DNA of 64,000 bases from Paenibacillus silagei (GTDB lineage Bacteria > Bacillota > Bacilli > Paenibacillales > Paenibacillaceae): assembly GCF_017874735.1 (NCBI RefSeq), contig NZ_JAGGLV010000015.1, positions 124,001-188,000 of the forward strand, read 5' to 3'. Each line of letters starts with the position of its first letter. Positions within the stretch are counted from its first letter, which is position 1. Positions 26,249 to 34,847 of this stretch are shown here, in pieces. Below the pieces are notes generated by a model that ran no database searches, had not been told where the DNA came from, and saw nothing but the letters and a program-made list of their open reading frames with translations. Made by a program: the position numbers and the translations under genes.

Positions 26249-27042
26249 GAAGATTGTGGATTGGACTGACCTATCTCGTGTTCTTCGTCCTGATCGCAGC
26301 TCCGCTTGGCAGAATGACAATGGGGGCCTTCAGCGAAGGCTGGAGCGGCTTCTGGAACGCCCTGACCCGGCCGGAGGCACTTCATGCGCTGCTGATGACC
26401 GGATACGTTGTGGTGGTTGTGACGCTGTTGAATACGCTGTTTGGTATTATGACAGCCCTGTATCTGGTGCGGGCGAACTGGCTGGGGCGGCGTCTCAAAA
26501 GCCTGCTGAACAGCATCGTGGATCTGCCTTATGCCGTATCGCCGGTTATCGGCGGGCTGATGATCGTTCTGCTGCTCGGGCCGGACAGTGCGCTGGGTGC
26601 GTTGTTTGAACAAATCGGAGTGAAGATTGTGTATGCTTTTCCGGGAATGGTAATTGCTACGCTGTTCGTTACATTCCCGCTGATGGTGCGTGAGGTGATG
26701 CCGGTGCTGCAAGAGATCGGCTCCCAGCAGGAGGAGGCTGCGTCCACACTTGGCGCCTATGGCTGGACGACCTTCTGGAAGGTGACCTGGCCGTCGATCC
26801 GCTGGGCGGTCATCTATGGAGTGATTCTGACGGTGGCCCGCTCGCTGGGTGAGTTCGGTGCAGTGCTCGTTGTTTCAGGCAATATTATGAACCGGACCCA
26901 GACGGCTACCACACTGGTCTATCAGGATGTCGAGAATTTCAATGTTACGGCTGCGGGCGGGATAGCACTGGTGCTGGCCGCATTCTCCGCAGGACTGCTG
27001 CTGCTTATGGAATGGAGCAAGAGAAGAAAGGGAGGGCACTAA
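26245..27042 (+). CDS. cysW: sulfate ABC transporter permease CysW
   Basis: 265 residues, overlapping cysT by ATGA. Six membrane helices, EAA loop 'QEEAASTLGAYGWTTFWKVTWPSI', and 'SLGEFGAVLVVSGNIMNRTQTATTLVYQ', which is highly characteristic of CysW. It pairs with CysT in the membrane. Confidence 0.94.
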   Translation: MRRLWIGLTYLVFFVLIAAPLGRMTMGAFSEGWSGFWNALTRPEALHALLMTGYVVVVVTLLNTLFGIMTALYLVRANWLGRRLKSLLNSIVDLPYAVSPVIGGLMIVLLLGPDSALGALFEQIGVKIVYAFPGMVIATLFVTFPLMVREVMPVLQEIGSQQEEAASTLGAYGWTTFWKVTWPSIRWAVIYGVILTVARSLGEFGAVLVVSGNIMNRTQTATTLVYQDVENFNVTAAGGIALVLAAFSAGLLLLMEWSKRRKGGH

Positions 27043-27044
27043 TT

Positions 27045-28109
27045 ATGCATGTAGAGGTGCGGGGACTCGATAAGCATTTTGGCGATTTTCATGCGGTGAA
27101 GGATGTCCATTTCGGCATTACCAAAGGCCATCTGATTGGGCTGCTTGGCCCAAGCGGCGGCGGCAAAACCTCCATCCTGCGGATGCTGGCGGGCCTTGAG
27201 ACGCCGGACAGCGGCGAGATTATTTTCCACGGCCGGGCGGTGAACCATCTTCCGCCGCAGGAGCGTGAGATCGGCTTTGTCTTCCAGAACTATGCGCTGT
27301 TCAAGCATATGACGGTGTTCGAAAATATCGCCTTCGGCCTGAAAGTCAAGAAAGCTAGTAAGTCAGTCATCCGTGACCGCGTCACCGAGCTGGTGGAGCT
27401 GACCGGACTGAAGGGCTTCGAGAGCCGGTATCCGCATCAGCTGTCCGGGGGGCAGCGCCAGCGGGTGGCTTTTGCCCGGGCGCTGGCCCCTGAGCCGCAG
27501 CTGCTGCTGCTGGATGAGCCGTTCGCGGCGATTGATGCGAAGATCCGCCAGGAGCTGCGTTCCTGGCTGCGGGAGCTGATCGAACGTGTCGGAATCACCT
27601 CTATCTTCGTCACCCACGACCAGGATGAGGCTATTGAAGTAGCGGATGAGATTATGATCATTAACCAGGGGCGGCTGGAGCAGAAGGGTACGCCTTGGGA
27701 TATCTATAAAGAGCCGAAGACACCATTCGTGGCAACCTTTATCGGGGAATCGACGCTGATCGGGAGTGCTTCCGAGCTGAAGGGCTTCGAAGGCGCAGGC
27801 GGCGGTAAGCCGACCAAGGCGCTGATCCGTCCGGAATATATTGAGGTAGGCCATCTGCATGAATTCAAAATAGCTTCGGCCACGGAGCAGGGCGTTGTGA
27901 AGCATCTGCATTTCCGCGGCAGTGAATGGCTGGTGGAGGTTGAGATCAATGGACATAAGCTGGTCACCTACCGCTCTCTGGAGAAAGAAACGCTGACTCC
28001 GGGGCAGGAAATATCTGTGCTGGTACACCGCGCCTACCTGTTCAATGAGGAGCGGAGCTGGATTCAGGAGAATGGCCTTAAGAAAGATCCGATGCCTGTA
28101 TTTATCTAA
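27045..28109 (+). CDS. cysA: sulfate ABC transporter ATP-binding protein CysA
   Basis: 354 residues from ATG 27045 with AAAGGGAGG upstream, 2 bases after cysW. Walker A 'GPSGGGKTS', signature 'LSGGQRQRV', Walker B 'LLLLDEPFAAID', followed by a C-terminal TOBE-type domain ('KALIRPEYIEVG'). It hydrolyses ATP to drive sulfate import through CysTW. The Gly-Gly before Lys in the P-loop is normal in CysA. Confidence 0.94.
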   Translation: MHVEVRGLDKHFGDFHAVKDVHFGITKGHLIGLLGPSGGGKTSILRMLAGLETPDSGEIIFHGRAVNHLPPQEREIGFVFQNYALFKHMTVFENIAFGLKVKKASKSVIRDRVTELVELTGLKGFESRYPHQLSGGQRQRVAFARALAPEPQLLLLDEPFAAIDAKIRQELRSWLRELIERVGITSIFVTHDQDEAIEVADEIMIINQGRLEQKGTPWDIYKEPKTPFVATFIGESTLIGSASELKGFEGAGGGKPTKALIRPEYIEVGHLHEFKIASATEQGVVKHLHFRGSEWLVEVEINGHKLVTYRSLEKETLTPGQEISVLVHRAYLFNEERSWIQENGLKKDPMPVFI

Positions 28110-28139
28110 AAAATAAATGATGTGGGATGTGTCGCCGGT

Positions 28140-29213
28140 ATGAGGCTTATCAGAAGGAGCAGACAACTGCACGGATGGCTGACGGTCTTACTGCTGGCGG
28201 TGTTCGCCCTGACCGCTGCCGGCTGCGGGAATGAGCAGCCGGATGCAGGAGAGGGAGGTGCGCCGCCGCAGGGAGATCTAACGCTTGTGGTGGGCGCCTA
28301 CAGCGTGGTGAAGGATGCCATGGGCGAGATTCTCCCCGGGTTCGCGGAGAAGTGGAAGGCGGATACCGGTCAAACTATCGTATTCCAGCAGTCCTATGAA
28401 GCTTCAGGCACTCAGGCTAGGGCAATTGCCGGCGGCTTCGAGGCGGATGTCACGCTGCTTGCCATGGAAGGCGATATCGGGAAGCTGGTCAAGGCGGGCC
28501 TTGTGGAGAAGGACTGGAAGAAGCGAGGCGGTGAGGCGGGCATGGTGACGCGGTCGGTTGTGGCCCTGGGGACGCGGGAGGGCAATCCGAAGGGAATTCA
28601 TGATTTTGCCGATCTGGCGAAGCCGGGGGTCAAGGTGCTCTACCCTAATCCGAAGACCTCCGGCGGTGCCCAGTGGGACATCAACGCGATCTACGGGGCC
28701 GGCCTGAAGCGTTCTGAGGAGCAGGAGGGGGCGAAAGACCCTGCGGCTGCCAAGGCCTTCCTGGAGAGCATACACAGGAACGTCGAATCTCTGGATAAAA
28801 GCGGGCGGGCCTCCATGGCTGCCTTCGAGTACGGCGTAGGCGATGTGATCGTCACTTATGAGAATGAGCTGCTGGCGCGGATTGCAGAGGGTGTGAAGTA
28901 TGAGGTGGTCATCCCGAAGAATACGATTCTGATCGAGAATCCTGCGGCCGTGGTGGATAAATACGCAGATAAGCACGGTACCCGTGCGGCCGCAGAAGCG
29001 CTGGTCGATTATCTGACGACGCCTGAGGCGCAGGAGATATTCGCCAAGTTCGGCTTCCGTCCCGTGAACCAGCAGGTCTATGCGGTACATGAGAGCCAGT
29101 ATCCGGTTCCTGCCGGGCTGTTCGATATCAGCTATCTTGGCGGCTGGGAGGAAGTCCGCACCACGCTGTACTCCAAGCGGGGCATATGGTATCAGGTGCT
29201 GGCCGGGATCTAG
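28140..29213 (+). CDS. sulfate-binding lipoprotein of the CysTWA importer
   Basis: 357 residues if started at ATG 28140 (GTG 28122 is an alternative; neither has a strong ribosome site). A signal peptide ends in the lipobox 'LTAAGC', so the mature protein is lipid-anchored outside the membrane. The Sbp/CysP fold is shown by 'VVGAYSVVKDAMGEILPGF', 'QQSYEASGTQARAIAGGFEADV' and 'NPKTSGGAQWDINAIYG'. It captures sulfate or thiosulfate and delivers it to CysT/CysW. It lies last in the operon, whereas sbp is more often first. Confidence 0.92.
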   Translation: MRLIRRSRQLHGWLTVLLLAVFALTAAGCGNEQPDAGEGGAPPQGDLTLVVGAYSVVKDAMGEILPGFAEKWKADTGQTIVFQQSYEASGTQARAIAGGFEADVTLLAMEGDIGKLVKAGLVEKDWKKRGGEAGMVTRSVVALGTREGNPKGIHDFADLAKPGVKVLYPNPKTSGGAQWDINAIYGAGLKRSEEQEGAKDPAAAKAFLESIHRNVESLDKSGRASMAAFEYGVGDVIVTYENELLARIAEGVKYEVVIPKNTILIENPAAVVDKYADKHGTRAAAEALVDYLTTPEAQEIFAKFGFRPVNQQVYAVHESQYPVPAGLFDISYLGGWEEVRTTLYSKRGIWYQVLAGI

Positions 29214-29412
29214 GCGGGTAGTTGAGACGGAAGAGGATTAGAAGACACCTGCTTATTGTGGAGTGCGAAGGATTAAGGGAGCTGTTCTCCGGCCGGATCA
29301 GGCTGAAGGACGGCTCTTTACTGTCTTACAGGCCGGGGTGCAAAGGACCGGCTGTTGTTCTATAATGAACTGATGGATATTCGAGAAAAAAGACGATGAG
29401 GTGGGCAGGCAT

Positions 29413-30195
29413 ATGGATACATTAGTGTTCCTTGGAACAGGGGATGCCATGGGTGTACCCCGGGTCTACTGTGATTGTGAGACCTGTACGGAAGCAAGAA
29501 GCACCGGGCGCAATAACCGCCTGCGTTCTTCTGTGCTTATAGATAACGGCAGCGGCTTCCTGGCGATTGACTGCGGACCGGACTGGCGGAGACAGATGGA
29601 GCTGCAGGGGAACCGCACCATGAAGCGTCTGCTCGTGACACATGCGCATTTCGATCATATCGGCGGGCTGCCGGAATGGGCGGACAGCTGCCGCTGGATG
29701 GGCTTCCGGGGAGAGCTGTACGCTCCGGCGGAGGTCATTCCCGTCATCCAGCGCCAATACCCGTGGCTCAGCGGGCATATCGACATGATCCCTTGCGATG
29801 ACGGCATTACGCTGGATGGCTGGCAGATTAGCACATGGCGGGTGAACCATGGCAAGAATGGTTACTCCTATGCCTACAGGCTGGAGAAGGAGGGATATAT
29901 CTGGGTGTACTGCCCGGACTCGATCTCTCTGACCACGGAGGAAACCAGGCGTATGCATGGAGCGGACCTGCTGGTGCTGGGAACCAGCTTTTATTACGAG
30001 GCAGCTGAATTGTCCACCCGCTCTGTGTATGATATGACTGAAGCCGCCGATCTGCTGGAGAAGGTACAGCCGCGCCGCGCGGTCTACACGCATATGTCGC
30101 ATGATATCAATCTGGAGAAGGATTATATTCTGCCGGAGAAGGTTACGCTGGCCGTTACGGGGATGAGGCTTCCGCTGTGCCGGGAGCAGATCTGA
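29413..30195 (+). CDS. PhnP-like MBL-fold metal-dependent hydrolase
   Basis: About 260 residues from ATG 29413, with GAGGTGGG upstream. Metal-binding 'THAHFDHIGGL' is intact, and later His and Asp ligands ('WRVNHGKNGYSY', 'YTHMSHDI') are present. The N-terminus 'CDCETCTEA' resembles the second zinc site of PhnP-type cyclic phosphodiesterases. No phn genes are nearby, so the natural substrate is unknown. Upstream 29214-29400 shows no gene. Confidence 0.85.
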   Translation: MDTLVFLGTGDAMGVPRVYCDCETCTEARSTGRNNRLRSSVLIDNGSGFLAIDCGPDWRRQMELQGNRTMKRLLVTHAHFDHIGGLPEWADSCRWMGFRGELYAPAEVIPVIQRQYPWLSGHIDMIPCDDGITLDGWQISTWRVNHGKNGYSYAYRLEKEGYIWVYCPDSISLTTEETRRMHGADLLVLGTSFYYEAAELSTRSVYDMTEAADLLEKVQPRRAVYTHMSHDINLEKDYILPEKVTLAVTGMRLPLCREQI

Positions 30196-30380
30196 GTATT
30201 GAAGGGAAGCAACAGGTTCACGGATAACCCAAAAAGGAGCTTTCCAGAAAGTTAGTTTGTACTGACTTTTTGGAAGGCTCTTGCTCGTTGTTTAGGAATT
30301 ATGATTTTCTTTTGTTGGGATGGGCTCCATGCTTCATAGCCAGTAACTTTGTTCTTTGTACGATCATTTATGGGGTTTGC

Positions 30381-31358
30381 TTAACGCAGCGATTGGTCTG
30401 TAAAATAATCACCCTGTGCGATTTCGGCCAGCAGGCCGCGCTCCTGCGGGTTCCAGCCGAAACGCTCGCGGGTCAATGCTGAAGACACGGGATTGTCGGT
30501 CGAGACAAACGGGCCCAGCCAGCCGAAATACGAAGCGGCTTCTTCCATTTGTATCTGCTTGGACGGCACACTCGCCTCCCGCGCAATCGCTTCCGCAATC
30601 TGCCTGAAGGGCAAGCCTTCTTCCCCGGCAGCATGGAGCCGCGTGCCCGCCGGAGCCTGCTCTACGGCCAGCCTGAATAGACGCGCCGCATCAAGCCGGT
30701 GTACGGCGGGCCAATGATTGGTTCCTTGCCCGATATAGGCGGCAGCGCCCTTGGATCTTGCGGCCCGGATCAGGGAGGGCAGCAGGCCGCCTTGGTCGCC
30801 GTTGCCGTATACGATCGGTGGCAGACGTACCAGCGATGCCCGGACGCCGGATCCGGCAAGTGCGAGCACAGCCTTCTCCGACGCCACCCGTCCTCCTCCG
30901 ATAGATGAGGCATCTCCTGCATCCTCCTCGGTCGCCAGCCTTCCGGGAGTGAGCGTCATAGTGGGGATCGCAATTACAAGCGCTCCAGACCGCCCGGACT
31001 GCCCGGCTCCCAATGTCTGAATGGCGTGGCAATCCGTGCCGACTGCTGCTGCCATGAAACGGGCCGCCGCCCGCCCCGGACTTCCGCCCAGCATAATCCG
31101 CAGTTTTGCCGGAAGGCCGGCATGGGAGAACTTATGATAGAATGCCGTATGCACAACAGCATCGGCCTGAGCTGCTTCCCGGCGCAAAAGCTCCGTATTC
31201 TCAATAGAGCCGCGAACAGCTCTCGTTCCAGCCGCCTCCAGCCGCTCGGCCGCTTCCTTGGAGCGTACCAGCCCGGCCACTTCATGTCCGCCCTCAAGCA
31301 GTTCCCGGACCACTGCCGACCCGATAAAGCCGCTTGCTCCCGTTACAAAAATCCGCAT
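30381..31358 (-). CDS. atypical extended-SDR/NAD-dependent epimerase-like protein
   Basis: 325 residues with AAGGAGG upstream. The cofactor motif 'VTGASGFIGSAVVRELL' is perfect. The usual catalytic Tyr-x3-Lys is not seen: the equivalent stretch reads 'GGGRVASEKAVLALA', keeping the Lys but without Tyr, as in atypical (a5-like) SDRs. It may bind NAD(P) for a redox or sensing role. It lies downstream of an AraC regulator on the same strand, 210 bases apart, with a terminator between them. Confidence 0.8.
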   Translation of the reverse strand: MRIFVTGASGFIGSAVVRELLEGGHEVAGLVRSKEAAERLEAAGTRAVRGSIENTELLRREAAQADAVVHTAFYHKFSHAGLPAKLRIMLGGSPGRAAARFMAAAVGTDCHAIQTLGAGQSGRSGALVIAIPTMTLTPGRLATEEDAGDASSIGGGRVASEKAVLALAGSGVRASLVRLPPIVYGNGDQGGLLPSLIRAARSKGAAAYIGQGTNHWPAVHRLDAARLFRLAVEQAPAGTRLHAAGEEGLPFRQIAEAIAREASVPSKQIQMEEAASYFGWLGPFVSTDNPVSSALTRERFGWNPQERGLLAEIAQGDYFTDQSLR

Positions 31359-31524
31359 TCCGGTATCCTCCTTATAGAATCAAGCCTCTAAATCCCTGTA
31401 CAAAGCAGCTTGTTCCAACGATGATTTCCGCTTCGCCGCTTGGCTTATCCGGATAAGATCAGTATAGACGGCCCGATACCCTTTCATTTGACTGTTCTGC
31501 TTGATTTCTTGCCCGATTCAACGG

Positions 31525-31556
31525 AAAAGCCCCCCGTTGACAAGATCGGAGGGCTT
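31525..31556 (-). terminator. terminator of the AraC gene
   Basis: AAGCCCCCC (31527-31535) pairs with GGAGGGCTT (31548-31556) with one mismatch. On the minus strand the stem is followed by TTTTCC. It separates the regulator from the SDR gene. Confidence 0.6.
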
Positions 31557-31568
31557 GCTGGGTAGCAT

Positions 31569-32513
31569 TCAGGAGATGAGGCCCGATTTCCACTTGGCGA
31601 TATCCCGGCTCGGCGGATTGCCGAAGAAGCGGCTGTAATCCCGGCTGAACTGGGAATCGCTGATATACCCGACCAGCCGGCAAGCTGTTGTGATATCCCG
31701 CCCGCCGGAAAGCATCAGCCGCCGTGCCTCCTGAAGCCGGAGCGCCTTCTGATACTGCAGCGGACTCATTGAGGTCACCGACTTGAAATATTCGCGGAAC
31801 GAGGATTCGCTGAGATGAACCATGGCGGCCAGCTCGGCAATAGTCAGTGATTCCGCGAAGTGGCTCCGCAGCCAATCGATCGCTTTGGCGACGCGCTGGA
31901 CATTCGATCCGGCCAGCACAGTCTCGGCCACATACACGCCGATTGGACTACGCAGCAGCCGGACGAAAATCTCATCCGCTGCAAGCGAGGCCAGCAGGCC
32001 GTTATCGCCGGGCTCGTCCAGACACGCGACCAGCCTGGCTACCGCGCCGATCAAGGCAGGTTCGCCTTCCAGCACATAGCTTGCGCTGCGCTTGCCGGTT
32101 TTTGGCAGACCGTTAGGGTAGATCTTCGGTATCAGCGCAGCGATTTTGTGCGGATCGAGATAGACGCCTACTCCAAGGAAAGGCTCCGAAGAGCTTGCCT
32201 GAATCGTTTGCATGCTGATGGGCACCGCTACGGGCGCAACAAGGATACGTGAGCCGCTGTATTCGGAGGTCTGTTTGCCGATCTTGATGATTTTGGTCCC
32301 CTGCGCTGCAATCCCCACGGTTGGCCACTGCATCGTGTACATGTAATCGGACGGCTCTGTTCTGGAGTAGCGGTTGAAATACAATCCTTGTATCGCTGTC
32401 TCGGCAGTCCCGTCACGTGTAACATGAGCCTCGATCAGCCGGGCCAGCCGGAGCGTTTCCTGCCGTGTTTGCTCTTCTGCTACTACCTCCATATGTGTTT
32501 TGGCCATGACCAT
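31569..32513 (-). CDS. AraC family transcriptional regulator
   Basis: 314 residues. The N-terminal AraC_N/cupin-type sensing domain (about 25-180) is followed by two helix-turn-helix motifs: 'LTIAELAAMVHLSESSFREYFKSVT' and 'ITTACRLVGYISDSQFSRDYSRFFG'. GGAGAGAGG precedes the ATG. It probably controls the neighbouring SDR gene or itself. It is divergent from the SpoIIM-like gene and shares the 142-base spacer that holds a perfect palindrome. Confidence 0.92.
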   Translation of the reverse strand: MVMAKTHMEVVAEEQTRQETLRLARLIEAHVTRDGTAETAIQGLYFNRYSRTEPSDYMYTMQWPTVGIAAQGTKIIKIGKQTSEYSGSRILVAPVAVPISMQTIQASSSEPFLGVGVYLDPHKIAALIPKIYPNGLPKTGKRSASYVLEGEPALIGAVARLVACLDEPGDNGLLASLAADEIFVRLLRSPIGVYVAETVLAGSNVQRVAKAIDWLRSHFAESLTIAELAAMVHLSESSFREYFKSVTSMSPLQYQKALRLQEARRLMLSGGRDITTACRLVGYISDSQFSRDYSRFFGNPPSRDIAKWKSGLIS

Positions 32514-32570
32514 TCATTCATCCTCTCTCCATCAACCATCCATGCTTGGTGCAAGTATACAATATTCAGA

Positions 32571-32599
32571 TTGACGAAGCATAAGAATTCATGTATTGT
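32571..32599 (+). promoter_or_regulatory. promoter of the SpoIIM-like gene
   Basis: TTGACG (32571-32576) and TATTGT (32594-32599) are 17 bases apart. The -10 box lies inside the left arm of the 48-bp palindrome, so a protein bound there would block RNA polymerase. Confidence 0.6.
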
Positions 32600-32638
32600 A
32601 ACACTACCGACTATTTAGTCGGTAGTGTTACAATACAT
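32591..32638. promoter_or_regulatory. perfect 48-bp palindrome, probable TetR operator
   Basis: Two 23-base arms (32591-32613 and 32616-32638) are exact reverse complements around a TT centre. The core ACCGACTA-TT-TAGTCGGT has the size and symmetry of TetR-family operators. It covers the -10 box and start site of the SpoIIM-like gene. The TetR gene at 33367 is the obvious candidate regulator; the link is inferred. Confidence 0.75.
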
Positions 32639-32655
32639 TTTCCAGGAGGGTCACC

Positions 32656-33300
32656 ATGAAGCAATCTGTACGCAAGCTGAAATTCATCCGCAAGCCCATC
32701 GAGATTATTAAGGAGAACAAGAAGGCCTTCATTCTGATGAATGCTGTATTCTACGGGCTGCTGCTGCTCACCATGATTGTTACGGCTATATTCCCCGACT
32801 TGCAGGCGAAGACGATTGATAATGCCAATCAGCAGCTCTCGGCCCCTTGGCTGGAATCGACGGTGGTGGCTGCCTATACGAACGGAAATGTAGGACTGGC
32901 GAGCATATATACGTTCCTGGTGAATCTGATTCTCGGCACGTTCCTGAGCATGACCTTGCCTTCGCTGGTGATCCCTTTTGCGGGGCTTATCATGGGGGGA
33001 TACCGCGCTATTTTCTGGGGGATGACCTTTGCTCCGCTTAATGGTGTTACAGGACTGCTTCCGCATTATCTGACACTGCTGATAGAAGGGCAGGCCTACG
33101 TTATCGCTATGTTCGCCATCGTTATCCAGGGAAGATCCTTGCTGTTTCCGCGCCGTATCGGACTCGCTTCCCGCTGGAACGGATACAAACAAGGCCTGAT
33201 CCAGAGCGCCTGGCTCTATCTGCCGGTTATTCTCCTTTTGGTCGTCGGGGGCGTGTATGAAGCCATTGAATTGATTGTGCTTGCGCCGCCGGGGAATTAG
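32656..33300 (+). CDS. SpoIIM-like (DUF95) integral membrane protein
   Basis: 214 residues with CCAGGAGGG upstream. About five hydrophobic helices; 'FLVNLILGTFLSMTLPSLVIPFAGLIMGGYRAIFWG' resembles the stage II sporulation protein M/DUF95 core. The real SpoIIM works in engulfment, but many paralogs of unknown function exist, and this copy outside a spoIIM locus is probably one of those. Its promoter is covered by a 48-bp palindrome and a TetR gene follows 66 bases later, suggesting regulated expression. Confidence 0.7.
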   Translation: MKQSVRKLKFIRKPIEIIKENKKAFILMNAVFYGLLLLTMIVTAIFPDLQAKTIDNANQQLSAPWLESTVVAAYTNGNVGLASIYTFLVNLILGTFLSMTLPSLVIPFAGLIMGGYRAIFWGMTFAPLNGVTGLLPHYLTLLIEGQAYVIAMFAIVIQGRSLLFPRRIGLASRWNGYKQGLIQSAWLYLPVILLLVVGGVYEAIELIVLAPPGN

Positions 33301-33366
33301 TTTGAGTTCAGGGGGAATTCAGATATGATAGGGTACAACGAACCTTAAGAACAACCCCAGGAGGCT

Positions 33367-33972
33367 ATGATGGCTAGACAAAGATTACAGGCTGATGAAT
33401 CGAAATCATTCATTCTATCCCAGGCCCGCACACTATTCATTAAGAACGGCTACAAAGGAACGACCATGGACGGTCTGTGTGAAATTACGAATCTCAGCAA
33501 AGGCAACCTCTATCATCACTTTAAAAATAAGGAGGACATCTTCCTTCAGTTGCTCGAAGATTATGTGGAGCAGTTGTCACTCAAGTGGGATAGTGCCGAG
33601 TATCAGTCTCTCTCGCCTGCCCATCAGCTGTTAACGCTGGCGGATCTGTTTGGCAGAGAATGTGAGAATCCCTTGCTGACCGTAGCTGAAGAGTACTTCA
33701 AGACACTCCCGGAGGACTCGCCCAAGACATTGAAAGTAGCAGAAAGTCTGGAGCTGATCCCTAACTCTATCAATGAAGCTGTACAAAAAGGCGTGGATCA
33801 GCAACTCTTCACAGGAACGGATGCGGAGTCCTTGAGCTTCGCCATATTGTCCATGCTTGTAGGTGCAACCCAGCTATGTTTAGCCATGCCCAACTTAAAC
33901 AGCGATCAATATGCGTCTATGCATGTCAATGCGATTGAACTTCTGTTATCCGGCATAGCCGCAGGCAAATAG
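33367..33972 (+). CDS. TetR/AcrR family regulator, likely controlling the upstream membrane gene
   Basis: 201 residues; GGAGG lies 4-9 bases before two in-frame start codons (33367, 33370). The helix-turn-helix 'ARTLFIKNGYKGTTMDGLCEITNLSKGNLYHHFKNKEDI' covers about residues 15-55. The C-terminal domain is helical. Co-directional with the SpoIIM-like gene, so binding of the palindrome at 32591-32638 would give autoregulation. Confidence 0.92.
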   Translation: MMARQRLQADESKSFILSQARTLFIKNGYKGTTMDGLCEITNLSKGNLYHHFKNKEDIFLQLLEDYVEQLSLKWDSAEYQSLSPAHQLLTLADLFGRECENPLLTVAEEYFKTLPEDSPKTLKVAESLELIPNSINEAVQKGVDQQLFTGTDAESLSFAILSMLVGATQLCLAMPNLNSDQYASMHVNAIELLLSGIAAGK

Positions 33973-33998
33973 GGGAGAGGTTCTCCCCTGTATTTCTT
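33971..33998 (+). terminator. weak terminator after the tetR gene
   Basis: AGGGGAGA pairs with TCTCCCCT around a 3-base loop, followed by GTATTTCTT. It overlaps the TetR stop codon. Confidence 0.5.
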
Positions 33999-34250
33999 CA
34001 AGTGATTATCTTCCAATGTATTTCAGCCCTAAGACCGATACGGGAATCCGCCCCCCGCCGCTGGGGTCCTTGCCAGGGGTCTAGTACACTAGTGGCATCG
34101 GAGCCGCAGAGAGTGAGCCCACGACGGGGTCGACTTCCAGTTTTATGAATATGATGCGTATATTTCTTTATTTTCAAAAAGAGAAGGAGGTACTATACTA
34201 AAACGATGTGCCATAATCCAATCAATCGATCATCGTGGAGGTTTATGAAT

Positions 34251-34832
34251 ATGAGTAATGATTTAATCCCGATTCTACTGGATATTCCAGAGAGCTTTGA
34301 GACAGAGCGCCTGCTTGTCCGTGCTATGCGGGCTGGAGACGGTAAAGAAATGAATGAAGCCATCCGTGAGAGTCTCGATGAGCTGAAGCCGTGGATGCCC
34401 TTTGCCCGGAGTATGCCGGCAGTGGAGGAAACCGAGCAATATGTCCGTGAATCGCAAGTAGCTTATCTGAACCGGACTACCTTGAACATGTTGATAACCC
34501 GGAAGCTGGACGGCCAATTCGTGGGCAACATAGGCATGCACCATATAGATTGGGATTGCCGCCGGTTTGAAGTAGGCTACTGGATCAGAAGCTCCTGCTC
34601 TGGCAATGGGTACATGACGGAGGCGGTGAACGGGATCACAGATTTTTCCATCCAGGTGCTTGAAGCCAACCGGATTGAAATCCGTTGCAGCGCCCTTAAC
34701 GGGAGAAGCGCCGCTGTCGCGGAGCGTGCTGGGTTTACACTCGATGGCATTCTCCGCAAAAGCACCCGTGAGCCGGACGGGGAACTCCATGACAGCAAGG
34801 TATATGCCAAGGTGCGGGGTGCAGAATTCTAA
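34251..34832 (+). CDS. RimJ/RimL-type GNAT acetyltransferase
   Basis: About 193 residues from ATG 34251, which has GTGGAGG about 9 bases upstream; in-frame ATGs at 34206 and 34245 are worse placed. 'FETERLLVRAMRAGDG' opens the RimJ/L family domain and 'VGYWIRSSCSGNGYMTEAV' carries the acetyl-CoA loop. It may acetylate a ribosomal protein or small amine; the target is not known. The ABC half-transporter gene starts 15 bases after its stop. Confidence 0.87.
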   Translation: MSNDLIPILLDIPESFETERLLVRAMRAGDGKEMNEAIRESLDELKPWMPFARSMPAVEETEQYVRESQVAYLNRTTLNMLITRKLDGQFVGNIGMHHIDWDCRRFEVGYWIRSSCSGNGYMTEAVNGITDFSIQVLEANRIEIRCSALNGRSAAVAERAGFTLDGILRKSTREPDGELHDSKVYAKVRGAEF

Positions 34833-34847
34833 AGGGGAGCTGATGAT

